A DNA stretch of 64,000 bases from Volutella citrinella. Lineage: Eukaryota; Ascomycota; Sordariomycetes; Hypocreales; Nectriaceae. Where the stretch lies: assembly GCA_034401135.1 (NCBI GenBank), contig JAWZSP010000005.1:3782001-3846000 (forward strand), read 5' to 3'. The translations under genes and the position numbers were made by a program. Shown here piece by piece: positions 12,246 to 23,079 of the stretch (position 1 is the first letter of the stretch; each line of letters begins with the position of its first letter). The notes below the pieces were generated by a model, which saw only the letters and a list, made by a program, of their open reading frames with translations, had not been told where the DNA came from and searched no databases.

Positions 12246-14425
12246 ATGAGCTCCATGAAAGCTCCGCGAATCCGGCGCACAGCCCAAAACACACAATTCA
12301 CGTATGTTCTCGCCTCGGGTTGCTCGACTTATGCATACAGAAGTCCTAATTACAGTACAGATACAACCTCCCACAACGCGTGAACGATGTGCAAACATTC
12401 CCTGTGCAGTCTCCGCAAGGCGCCACCATCCTGATCTACGGCCACGAAAATGGCATTACCCTAGCCTGGCGAGGCGGCAAGCGGTTCAAAACAGCAAAGA
12501 AGCCGACGCCCAAGGAGAAACAGAATGGATCGGCCGAGGATGCCGTCATGGTTATCGATTCGGACGACGACGAGCCGCCAGCGAAGTCGAAGACAGCGCC
12601 CAAGTTCGAAGACAAACCCGAGTTTGAAGATGAGGTGGAGGAAGGCCCCTACCCGGAGATCGTGCAAACCTTGGACCTCGCACTTGGTAGCGCTGTTCTG
12701 AAAGTCGCGGTGATGCCCATGTCGCCCACTCCGGCCGAGGATGCTGCATGGGGAGGTGTCAAGATCCTGACGGAGAGGATGGTGTTCGCCGTGGCTTGCG
12801 CTACCAACGATGTTTATGTCATCACACTTCCTCTGACACCTCCCTCGCCGGAAAGCAAGGCTCGGCCAGAGTTGCGAAATGACCTGCTTGCAGGCAATGC
12901 GGGCTCGGGAGCCTGGGGCGAGTCCCTGATCCTCCTCGGGGGCCAGGCCAAGCACAGCGAGGGCATCGCCATCAACCTTGTTATGCCGAAGGCTACGGAG
13001 CGGCCAGGGACACAGTCTCGAGCCGTCATTGCATCGCACTCACGTGAAGCGTCTGGTATCCTCCGGCTGTGGGATGTGCCCCTGGATCCAAAGGACAAGC
13101 CCCAGAGCGCAATCGAGCCGTTCCAGACCGAATATCTCCCCCGGCCAATCACCGGCATCTCATTCAATGCCACACACACTACTCAAGTCCTTGTAGTTTC
13201 AGCCCTCGAAGGAGTGCGCGTTTACGACTACGCGCTCGGCTCCCTTCCTGCCGACCAGGACGCGACGGGCCCGTTTCCAGTCCAAGGCTCGTGGCTGCTG
13301 TCTCTGTATCAGCCCTTTGCCCGACCCACGTCGACCAGAAAGCCCATCCTGGACGCTGCTTGGATAGCCCACGGCCGGGCTGTCTTCGTCTTGATGGCCG
13401 ACGGCTCATGGGGTATCTGGGACATCGATGGTGTTAGCCCCACGCCCACCGGTGCGGCCATCTCCAGCAAGCTCAAGTCTGGTGTCCGTGGAGCCGCCCT
13501 CACATCCTTTAGCGTGTCTGGATACGTTGAGGGAACTAGCTCGCTGCGAAGCGTTGCGACGCAGCCCAAAGAGAACAACACGGGCGAGTTTGCTCCGATG
13601 ACGCCGCATACCCGCCGGCAAGCAACTGCGTCGCTGAGCTCAGCATTCACTCTTGACCGGTTGGCTACGATTCATGGTGGCGTGCGAGTAACGGCGCTGC
13701 CAACTAATGGGAAAGCAATCCAGGAGGAGAGTATCGCTCTCTGGATCGGTGGCTTGGATCACGTCTGCGTAATCCCCGCGGTAACGCGTTTCTGGGAGTC
13801 ACAGCTGCGGAAGGGTGCCGAGGGAACCAACAACATCTTCGGCGGTGCTCAGCCCACACGGATGGTAAAGCTCCCCGACCTGTCAACTGGCCTCTTGGGC
13901 GAGCGTTGCTCCGGCATTGCCATGGTCTTGGATCCCACAAGGTACAACAGTGCTGCAGGACCCGATGCGGCTGTCCCGTTGGACATCCTTGTGCTGGGCG
14001 AATCGAGGATTGTGATTGTACGGGACGGGGAGGATGGGCCGGGCAAGAAGATCGGGGGAGTGGTTGGCTCACGGAAGCGACGACTATTCTCCAAGGGGGA
14101 GAGGTCGGAGGCCATCATTGTGCACGGAAAAGCCGACAAGGCAAAGACTTTGTCGTTCAACCTGAGCACAGTGAAGCCGGGCACACTGAGGATGAAGCCC
14201 GCCCCCCTCGAGGATGACGGCGACTCAGGAAACACGCAGAACAGCTTCGGCCTGCCTTCCAGGACCCGAGTGGGATTCGACTTTACCGACACGCTGAGCG
14301 CTGCGGCGGATAACCGGGAGGATTTTACTGGGCGTGATGTGGAAGTTGAGATGTTGGACATTATGGAGATTGACAAGGCAATCGAGAATCTGGAGAGCAG
14401 CCGAGGGTTGTTTGGAAAAGACTAA
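12246..14425 (+). CDS. Probable nucleoporin Nup37 (beta-propeller, Y-complex)
   Basis: Protein of about 706 residues. Exon 1 is 12246-12301, the intron 12302-12360 (GTATGT...ACAG), and exon 2 12361-14425. The in-frame ATG at 12246 is chosen because splicing joins QNTQFT to YNLPQRVNDV without a break; using only the large exon would leave no ATG. The N-terminal half reads like a WD40-type propeller (for example ILIYGHENGITLAWRGG near residue 37, RLWDV, GSWGIWDIDG). There are an acidic insert (VIDSDDDEPP) and a charged, low-complexity C-terminus. I recall fungal Nup37 of the nuclear pore outer ring as having this N-terminus and length, but the match is from memory. A different WD40 protein is the main alternative. 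Confidence 0.6.
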
Positions 14426-15180
14426 TGGGGCTGCTGATATTTGCAGATGCTACGAACGCGACGCGACAAGGGAAGCGAGGTGTACGATACCCAACCTCTG
14501 AGGAAGCCATAGGCCATAGAAGATGAAAACAACGAAGACCGCCTCCCCAAGTGACCAACGCCCGATGTGACGCCAAGCACACCAAGCAATCCGCACGGCA
14601 AGGTGGAGCGCAAGGAGAGACCCATCCTTGACTGCTCTGTATTCCGAGCGGTATATCAAACAAAGTCACCACCACATGGTGGTGATTCGACGCCACCTTA
14701 TAAATAGGAGGGACGGGCAGGGATTCATTGGCATTTTGCCTTCCTGCTTCAGAAGCGCTCTGTTATCTGCTGACCGGAGGGCCTCTCGAGTCCAGCCGCG
14801 TCTCAATCCTTCGGGAGAGAGAATAGGCTGGATGAAGGACGCCTGACGGCTGGTGGGGGGCGCGTCTACTGGACTAGGTGGTGAGCGTCGAGACATGCAA
14901 ATTACACATCATCCGATGCTTCCTGGCAGGGTTCGTGACGCTGCCTCCGTGATGATCTCTATTTACCAATTGAGCGCGAGTTGGTTGGATAGCGGGCCTC
15001 TGGTTCCGGCACTAGAGTAGGGAAATGGTCGTGTTGCTTTTGGTATTACATATTGGACATGGCTTTTGTAAATGTACGAGATGAAATGGCCCATTGATAC
15101 CGTTGCTCCCCAAGCAGTTTTATCGCTGAATATCCACCCAAGAACCAGAACGCCAATCACAGTTTCCACCCAAACCATTC
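14426..15180. other. 3' flank of Nup37-like gene and possible C-terminal tail of the retropepsin gene
   Basis: Mostly intergenic. On the minus strand, 15247 to 14963 carries an open frame with a hydrophobic stretch (WVETVIGVLVLGWIF) that looks like a membrane anchor. It could be the original C-terminus of the retropepsin gene, displaced by a one-base loss in an A-run at about 15234-15238. Confidence 0.4.
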
Positions 15181-16613
15181 CTAACCTTCCGTGCTTCTTC
15201 TCAGGGATCTTAATGGAATGTAAATCTTCCGCGGTCTTTTTCGCCACAGTTCTCTGATAGTGGCAGATACTTGTTGGCCGTTCCCACCCACTTCTGTTGG
15301 CGGCTGTATTGGCTCTCTAGGCCCCCACCTGATGAGGTGTTGTAGTCTTAGCTCTTGCCATTGGCGTTGCCTCTTAACTTCGGCTTGGGCAGCTGCTTCT
15401 CGATCACTCTCAGGCAGGCCGGAGATCTCATCTCGGATCTGGTCTCGTCTCGCCAGGTCTCTCTGAACCCTTTCAGGACTGAACGCGTCTGGTGAGGCCA
15501 CTGTTTGGTGAATAAGCTAATCTTCTTTTTATGTTGCAGGCAGGGCTTACCGTCTTTCCAGCATTCCTCCTCCAAGATATTGAGGGCATCGCCGTATCGG
15601 CCAATGAGGCGGATATTGCAAAGCTCAGCGAGGTCCTCGGTATCGAGATCGACGAAATTTTTGCTGTGCTCGGAGAATACATCCATGTCAAAAGAATAGT
15701 CCTTGCTCAAAATGACGTCTGTACAGAGGTCGTCTAGCACATGAAAGTCACACCGGGCCGACTTTCGGCCAACAACACACCTTACATCTCGGACAGTACC
15801 ACTGGCCCAGCCCGTTGTTCCGTCGGCGAACTCGACCTTGACACGGTTTTTCCTGGCTTTATCAATGTGCAGCCCAAGTTTGAGAGCGTACTCTCGGGAG
15901 ATGGCCATGATATCTGAGCCTGTGTCTGCCAGTGCCGCAGTCATGTGGCCATTGAATGTGCCCAGCAGGCGCTGCTTTTCGTCGCCCTAAAGCCTTAGTC
16001 GGAACATCCTTGGCAAGCCAGACCCCCTGGCTTTGATGCGATGTTTGTACGTAGTGAGAGTCTCAGTTGCTCGAAGGAATGGATTTCCTAGAATGAGGTC
16101 GTGGACGCATCCTGGCAGGACCCAACAGTTTAGCTTGTGTTTGGCAAGCTCGTTGGAGAAGCTCCATGGGACTTCAACCATACCAGGAGATTGGACGAGT
16201 CTGCCATCCGCGAGTCGTATTCTTCTATGTGTCCCAGGAACAAGCCCCAAATGAAGTTGAGACGCCAGTGTTGAAGAAATGAAGCACTTGGCTGCACCGC
16301 TATCAGGGAAGGCTTCGACCACGGCGCCGTTGATCTCTCCCTCGACAACGTGATGTTTTGGTACCGAATTGGGCCTAAGCCGTTGATCCACGGCCTCTGT
16401 CGCATACGTCATGAGGCGACACAGAGCAGCAGCTTTTCGTATGCGGTTGACTTTTCGTATGAGGTTGATAATCTCCACATCAGAGTCGGGAAGATATAGT
16501 GACCTCGCGGTCGCTTCCGAAGTTGGTCGACGCCCTAAGGTTTGGGAAGCCTGCCAAAGACGTAATGCCATGTCAGTCGATGCCATAATTCCCGCCGCCG
16601 CCGTGAAATCCAT
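15181..16613 (-). pseudogene. Double retropepsin-like aspartic protease gene with in-frame stop
   Basis: Minus-strand gene starting at ATG 16613. Residues 1-65 are helical with no clear family, perhaps like fungal STAND or HeLo-type N-termini (speculative). Retropepsin-like domain 1 follows at about residues 88-185: VVEAFPDSGAAKCFIS with the catalytic DSG at 104-106, closing in DLILGNPFL. An in-frame TAG sits at 15987-15989. The same frame then continues into domain 2: ALADTGSDIMAIS with DTG at about 230-232, closing in DVILSKDYS. A 50-bp intron at 15501-15550 (GTAAGC...ACAG) links to a charged, coiled C-terminal exon ending at 15181. Retroviral-type proteases are normally homodimers with one Asp per chain, so two tandem domains could form an intramolecular pair. 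There is no reverse transcriptase, integrase or LTR nearby, so this is a cellular gene family member rather than a retroelement. The stop may mark recent inactivation. An intron hiding it would need an in-frame length, and I found no good donor. Confidence 0.7.
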
Positions 16614-17304
16614 TGTGGTGAACGAGCCGCGAACTCGCCACGGGAAATTGGAGCTGTAGTTTGATCTCCGAGTGGCAACCTGGGTTTTTTCAAGAGGAGA
16701 AAAGAGCAGAGGGAAGGTATTATGACGGGGAATGGCCTGAGAAAACTGTAGGGTCGGAGTTGGTGCCTGCACTTGTCTGATGAACCAGCTTCATGCTAGA
16801 CACAGCCCCTTAGGCTTCCAGTAGTTAGCCAATGTGGTGACGATAATCGGGGGAGTAAGGCGGTCTGAATTGCCAATTGTGATTTATTGGCTTTCGTGCG
16901 GCCACGGCGCAGCTGGTTGGGCTCTGAAGTTGGCCCCCCAGCCACTAATATGTCAGTACTCACATGCTCTTGGGATGCATTCGCCAGCCCTGCCTACATA
17001 AGAAATCCAAGAATGAGGCATGGCGTTGCATAGCCGCACTCCACTCACGCCATCATGAGCTGGGCCTAATACGTTGCACGAGTTGAGAAGCACCGCTGAA
17101 TAACCAGGCTCAAAGTCCATGCCAGCAGGTTACTGAAGCCGACATAGTTTGGTCCAAATAGACTGGACTGTAGCCTATCCATCTTGTCCACCCTGTACAT
17201 TCGCCTCTCCTGCGCCTGTGAAGTGCCAGAATCATCTCACTAAATTTTGTCTGGGTGCAGACCTATCCGCATCTTGTCTCATCACCAATGCGTCATCTCG
17301 CCCT
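16614..17304. other. Divergent intergenic region between two decayed genes
   Basis: Shared upstream region of the retropepsin gene (-) and the DUF6594 relic (+). No recognisable gene. Open frames that extend into it lack a plausible ATG. Confidence 0.5.
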
Positions 17305-18057
17305 ATGAATGGGAGCCTGAACCGAAGCGACCACGGGAGTTGTTCCTCGCCAAGTAACCGGAGAGAGGGATTTGCCAACGTCGCGAGATGGGTGGCACTT
17401 GACCCCGATGGCGAAACATTCATCTATCGCAAGTTTGAACGGCTTGCTGCTCGAAATCTCCTCTACTTACAGACCGAGTTGATTGTTCTCGAAAAGCAGC
17501 TCGACGACCTTGATGTGCAGGATACCAACAGCGATGACATGGATTTAAAAGACGCCTGCAGGACATGGGAGGTGCTGGCGCAACGGTGTTGTATCGGTGA
17601 TGGAGGCGCACTGGCCCGGGTGCAGTTGATCGAGAAGATACGCGGTAAAATGAAAGAGTATCGTAAGTTTTGGAATGCACAGTAACCTCGTCTCGTTGAT
17701 TTCTGACACGGTGTAGACGAGGCACTCTTGCTGCAAAGCGAAGTCGAGCATCAGTCATCAGTATACTTGTGGCTGCGTTCCTCCTGGTCGGCTCCATAAC
17801 AGGCCTCTACTTTGTGGCCAACGACGCCGCAAAGCTCGGCATGATCGCCACCTTTACCGCCACCTTTGCCTTGAGCGTTCCCCTGATGACGAATGCCCGC
17901 CGAGCTGAAGTTTTTGCGGCGACGGCGGCGTGAGTAAATCTCCCGATGAAAGCCAGCATGATGCTAATGGGGTCCAGGTATGCGGCCGTGTTGGTGGTGT
18001 TTGTGAGCGGTGATCTCTCAAACGCTGGAAAGGGCCCAGCAACGCCAGCAACTTGAT
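17305..18057 (+). pseudogene. DUF6594-family membrane protein pseudogene
   Basis: The likely start is ATG 17305. The N-terminal part has the family hallmark FERLAARNLLYLQTELIVLE followed by an acidic helix and EVLAQRC. A 54-bp intron (17663-17716) joins KEY to HEALLLQSEV. In the known family a variable middle segment comes next and then three transmembrane helices. Here the frame breaks right after LLLQSEVE (about 17745). The helices resume in another frame: ISILVAAFLLVGSITGLYFV, then LGMIATFTATFALSVPLMTNARRAEVFAATAA, a 48-bp intron (17930-17977), and YAAVLVVFVSGDL, ending at 18055-18057. So roughly 50 or more residues have been deleted out of frame. Introns are intact with good branch points (GCTAAT). 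DUF6594 proteins are common in fungal accessory regions and have no established function. Confidence 0.78.
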
Positions 18058-18586
18058 CATCACCGGCCAGCGTGTGTCCTAACAGTCCGGGGTATACCTA
18101 CAGCCCAGTTTCTCTACTGAGCTGTGTCAGATAGGATGCCGAGCCCAAAGCCAACACCAACATACTAGGTGCTCGGATCGTATAGAGAGTCTATCTTATG
18201 TACTGATTTAGTCCGCCCGTATTTTCCATCCACAAAAGACTAGCCGCACGAGAGTCAAGGAAAACTGTCTCAATCATGAATGCATTGCACATATTCATTG
18301 TTGCCTTGGAAGTTGCCTATTAAAAAATGGCTGAGTCAGCGAAACGCGAGGTGGGGTCAATTAAGATCCCTGCAGGGTTGACCGCGACAGGGCGCGTCAT
18401 GACGACCCTGTGCGCGCGTCAAGCTCCTTCCTTCCACCCCCCTCACAATCCTCCCATTTTTTTTCTTGCGCTGAGCTACGAAAGAATACACATTGAGTCT
18501 TTCCAGGGCACCGTCTCAAATTCCATTCCTCCCTTTACAGTCTTTCGCTCCATTAGAAACTACCCGCTGAAAGGCAGCCGTTCAAG
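18058..18586 (+). promoter_or_regulatory. FEN1 upstream region
   Basis: Promoter and leader of the flap endonuclease gene. It contains ACGCGA at 18344-18349 and GCGCGTC cores near 18392 and 18413, resembling but not matching the MluI cell-cycle box ACGCGT bound by MBF. The leader becomes pyrimidine-rich from about 18421. Regulation is inferred only. Confidence 0.35.
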
Positions 18587-19899
18587 ATGGGAATCAAGCA
18601 GCTCTTCCAGATCATCAAGGAGGAGGCTCCGGATTCGATCAAGGAGGGAGAGATCAAGAACCAGTTTGGCCGCAAGGTTGCAATTGTACGGCACTCCCAG
18701 CTGCCCTCCCCATTTCTACATCGCGCGTCAGGTGTGCTGACTCTGGACGTTCGTTCTAGGATGCCTCGATGAGCATTTACAGCTTCCTTATCGCAGTCCG
18801 ATCCGATGGCCAGCAGCTCACAAACGACAGCGGCGAGACGACGTCTCACTTGATGGGAATGTTCTACCGCACCCTTCGCATGGTCGACAACGGTATAAAG
18901 CCCCTCTACGTCTTTGATGGCGCGCCGCCCAAGCTCAAGTCTGGCGAGCTGGCCAAACGTTTCCAGCGAAAGCAGGAAGCCACCGAGGGCCTTGAGGAGG
19001 CCAAGGAGACAGGTACAGCTGAGGACATCGAAAAGTTCTCTCGTCGAACCGTTCGTGTGACTCGCGAGCACAACGCCGAGTGCCAGCGGCTGCTCAAGCT
19101 CATGGGCGTCCCATACATTGTTGCGCCGACGGAGGCGGAGGCGCAGTGTGCTGTGCTAGCACAAGCTGGCAAGGTGTATGCGGCAGCTAGCGAGGATATG
19201 GACACCTTGTGCTTCAACACTCCCATCCTACTACGACACCTCACCTTTAGTGAGCAGCGCAAGGAGCCCATCCAGGAAATCCGACTGGACAAGGTTCTCG
19301 AGGGGCTCAACATGGAGCGCGAGCAGGTATGTTGCAGGCCTATCGCCCATCCTCTACCAGGGCTAACAAATCATTAGTTTGTCGATCTCTGCATTTTGCT
19401 CGGCTGTGATTATCTCGACCCTATCCCCAAAGTTGGCCCCTCGACGGCTCTAAAGATGATTCGCGATCACGGCTCGCTGGAGAAGATTGTTGACGCTATC
19501 GAGAAAGATCCCAAGAAGAAATACACCATCCCTGACGACTGGCCATACAAGGATGCGCGTGCTCTATTCTTTGAGCCTGATGTTCGCAAGGCTGATGATC
19601 CCGCGTGCGATTTCAAGTGGGAGAAGCCTGATATGGAGGGTCTTGTGCAGTTCCTCGTGACAGAAAAGGGCTTTTCCGAGGACCGAGTTCGTAGCGCAGG
19701 CGCCCGTCTGGAGAAGAACCTCAAGAGCTCACAACAGGCCCGACTAGAGGGCTTCTTCAAGCCGGTGCCCAAGACAGAGGCTGAGAAGGCGGCACACAAG
19801 CGCAAGTTGGAAGAGAAGAACGAGGAGAAGCGCAAGAAGGCGAAGCAGGAGAAGAAGGACAAGGCGGCGGCCAAGGCGAAGCCCCGAGGAACGTCCTGA
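18587..19899 (+). CDS. fen1: Flap endonuclease 1 (FEN1/Rad27)
   Basis: Structure-specific 5' nuclease that removes 5' flaps during Okazaki fragment maturation and long-patch base excision repair, working with PCNA in the nucleus. Exons are 18587-18685, 18760-19326 and 19378-19899, giving 395 residues, the usual length. All metal-binding acids fall at their canonical numbers: D34, D86, E158, E160, D179, D181 and D233 (in LLGCDYLD). The N-terminal block starts MGIKQL, the internal block carries PTEAEAQCA and SEDMDT. A PCNA-interacting box QARLEGFF lies at 342-349, and a Lys-rich tail follows. Introns: 18686-18759 and 19327-19377. No anomaly seen. Confidence 0.98.
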
Positions 19900-21243
19900 G
19901 TCAGATAGAGGACAAAGCACAAAGGAAGGTCAAGGAAGGAAGGAAAATAGGGGGATGGGACTGGCGCCATGGAGTTTACGGTGTGCTATTTGTGCGTGTT
20001 GTGGATATTTTTCACGTTGTTGCAGTCTGCCACAGTCTTGGGGGCGGTGGCTTAGCTTCTCCAAACCTGCCCATAGTTGGGTGCCGAATGACAAACTGGG
20101 CGCAGACCTAGTGTTGATGATCACTGCGAGGACCGAGAGCAAATCATGGACATGAATCCGGGGAGCGCCATGTGGTTGAGATGAATGCCACCCAGCAGAG
20201 CATGTGCGGGCCTCGCTTCTCGGGCGGCAGCAATTAGGGTCGCATTTGATCGCTACAGCAAAGGCCTCGACGGCCGCGTCCGTCTTTTAATAAAGCGCCG
20301 AAGAACCATGGATCAATGATTAAAAAGGGGAAGAATGCATCCCCAACTTCCCCCACATTTGGGACGGATCCGGGCAGCGGTGCCACCACGAGGTCTCGGG
20401 GTCCGCCCGAACTGACTCCATTTGGCAATACTCGGCCTCCAATTGGACGGGGCTAGAAGCAGGCGCAAAGTGAGCCTCGGCTTCTCCACTGTTTGGCTGG
20501 GTCTTGGTCCATGACATCAACCGCCGTGTGCGTGCGTTTGGATTTTGGGGGCCGCCCCAGAGCCGCTCTTCACATGCTTGCGATGGCGCTGCCGACCTCG
20601 CTGCAGCTCGCCTCTGGCCGTCATGTCCACTGGATGCGGTCGCTCTGGGGCAGTCCATGCCGCCGTCAGTCAGTCATGTGCAGCTGACCATGCCGGGCGA
20701 CCTCATGGATGCGTGACCCGCGGCGCCGGATTTGCGCGACAGGGATTCTCCCCCACGGCTCACGAATACCCCAAGCAGCTCGGAGCAAAGCTACGTATGG
20801 GGGAGGCGGGAAAGGCGGTCCCTCGAGGCCGCGACGCACCACTCAAAGGCCCCCAGACATTGGGCACTGGGGCCATTGACCCATTGACTCGAGGTTTCCA
20901 AGGCCAAGGTACTTTGCTGGCTAGCGGGCTCCGGGCACACGAGTCTGACACAGGCCACGGCCAAGGCGAATGGGCCAGCCCCAGACATGTGATCGTTCCC
21001 TCGCTCGTGGCGTTGCCGAACGGAATTTAAAGACGACCCTGGGGACGCATCTGGGGACAGTGGGACGTTTTGAGTTCTTGATTTCGTGTTCATCTTCTTC
21101 CTGACTGACGACGACTGTGCATTGCTCACCGTAGACACTGTCTCTGTTCCGTCTTGTCCCACCGTATAGATCCACCGCCTCAGGTTGGCCCCATCTCATC
21201 ATCATCCTTCATCATCATCATCACCACCACAGCCCTCGCCGCC
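19900..21243. other. Intergenic region FEN1 to acyl-CoA dehydrogenase
   Basis: No gene recognised in 1.3 kb. The last 75 bases before the next ATG contain a CAT-repeat leader (CATCATCATCCTTCATCATC, about 21196-21228). Confidence 0.55.
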
Positions 21244-23079
21244 ATGTCCAAGACATTCAAGGCCAGCGACGTTGCGTCGCATAACAAGGCCGATAACAAC
21301 TACATCATCATTGACGGCGACGTCTACGATGTGACCCAGTTCCAGGACGACCACCCTGGTGAGACGAGAAAACTCAAGCATGCTCGAGACCCAGCGCGCT
21401 AACCAACTGTCCAGGTGGCAAGAAGATCCTCCAGCGCGTCGCCGGCAAGGACGCCTCCAAGCAGTTCTGGAAGTACCACAACGAGGGCATCCTCAAGAAG
21501 TACAAGGGCAAGCTGATGGTCGGCTCCCTTGACACCAAGCCCAAGGAGGAGCCCAAGCCCGAGCCCGCTCCCGCTCCCGCGCCCCGTGAGCCCTCGCCCA
21601 AGGCTATTGCCGCTGCTGAGCAGGAGGCGTCGAGCAGTGAAGTCGTGGAGGAGTCGGAGCCCCTCGAGGCCTTTGGCGACCAGATCCCCTTTGCCGATCC
21701 TGCCTGGTACCAGAACGTGAGTACTCCCTTGCCAGCAGCCCTTTCTCTCGTCGGCCTCGGGACAACCATTAACGGCGTTGCGAACAACAGTACCACTCCC
21801 CCTACTACAACGAGACCCATGCGGCTCTCCGCGCCGAAATCCGCGAGTGGGTGGACAACGACATCGAGCCGTATGTCACCGAGTGGGACGAGGCCAAGCG
21901 CGTGCCCGAGGAGATCTACAAGGAGATGGGCCGCCGCGGCTACCTGGCTGGCCTGCTGGGGGTCAAGTACCCAACCGAGTACGCGGGCGGCGTCAAGTCG
22001 GTGCCCACCGAGAAGTGGGATCTCTTCCACGAGATGCTGCTGACCGACGAGCTGTCGCGCACCGGGTCCGGCGGCTTCGTGTGGAACCTCATTGGCGGCT
22101 TCGGCATCGGCTGCCCTCCCGTCATCAAGTTTGGCCAAAAGGCGCTCAAGGACCGCATCCTGCCCGGCATCCTCAGCGGCGACAAGCGCATCTGCCTGGC
22201 CATCACGGAGCCCGACGCTGGTAGCGACGTGGCCAACCTCAACTGCGAGGCCAAGTTGAGTGCGGACGGCAAGCACTTCATCGTCAACGGCGAGAAGAAG
22301 TGGATCACCAACGGCATCTGGTCCGACTACTTCACCACTGCGGTGCGAACCGGCGGCCCCGGCATGAACGGCGTGAGCCTGCTCCTCATTGAGAGGGGCC
22401 CCGGCGTGAGCACTCGTCGCATGGACTGCCAGGGCGTGTGGTCCAGCGGCACCACCTACATCACCTTTGAGGATGTCAAGGTGCCCGTCGAGAACCTGCT
22501 GGGCAAGCAGAACCAGGGCTTCCGAGGTACGGCTATACCCTCTCATATTCGTTGACCAAAAGAACATAACTGACTCGCCTCACAGTCATCATGACCAACT
22601 TCAACCACGAGCGCATGGGCATCATCATCCAGTGCCTCCGCTTCTCGCGTGTGTGCTACGAGGAGTCGGTCAAGTACGCCAACAAGCGCCGCACGTTTGG
22701 CAAGAAGCTCATGGAGCACCCCGTGATCCGCATGAAGCTGGCGCACATGGCGCGCCAGATCGAGGCCTCGTACAACTGGCTCGAGAGCCTCATCTACCAG
22801 TGCCAGCGCATGGGCGAGACGGAAGCCATGCTGCGGCTGGGCGGGCCCATCGCCGGCCTCAAGGCCCAGTCCACCGTGACGTTTGAGTTCTGCGCCCGCG
22901 AGGCCAGCCAGATCTTTGGCGGCCTGAGCTACTCGCGCGGCGGCCAGGGCGCAAAGGTCGAGCGTCTGTACCGCGACGTGAGGGCGTACGCCATCCCCGG
23001 AGGTAGCGAGGAGATTATGCTGGACCTGAGCATGAGGCAGAGCCTGAGGGTGGCCAAGGCGCTAGGGATGAAGCTGTAG
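21244..23079 (+). CDS. Cytochrome b5-acyl-CoA dehydrogenase fusion protein
   Basis: Predicted flavoprotein of 548 residues with an N-terminal cytochrome b5 domain. Exons are 21244-21358, 21415-21716, 21791-22526 and 22586-23079. In the heme domain, H37 (in DDHPGGKK) and H60 (in KYHNEG) are the expected axial ligands. A Pro/Glu/Ala linker covers about 90-120. The dehydrogenase part shows AITEPDAGSD and GEKKWITNG (flavin/substrate region), NFNHERMGI, and a C-terminal FGGLSYSRGGQ...VERLYRDVRAYAIPGGSEEIM block. The fusion is known in filamentous fungi. The b5 domain probably exchanges electrons with the flavin, but substrate and partner are not established. The common MCAD catalytic glutamate (YEGT) is replaced by IPGG, so the base may instead be the Glu in NHER or YEES of helix G. 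The C-terminus GMKL is not a standard peroxisomal signal. Confidence 0.93.

Noticed and set aside
15987..16050. An intron that would remove the TAG at 15987-15989
   Set aside because: A branch-like CTAAG and TAG acceptor exist, but the only nearby candidate donor (GTACAA, 64 bp away) would break the frame that is shared on both sides.
15181..16613. Retropepsin gene as part of a retrotransposon
   Set aside because: No reverse transcriptase, RNase H, integrase or LTR in the flanks, and it has a spliceosomal intron and two protease domains.
21374..22567. 397-residue open frame antisense to the acyl-CoA dehydrogenase
   Set aside because: Shadow of the GC-rich coding strand, spanning introns of the real gene, with Ala/Val/Gly-rich translation.
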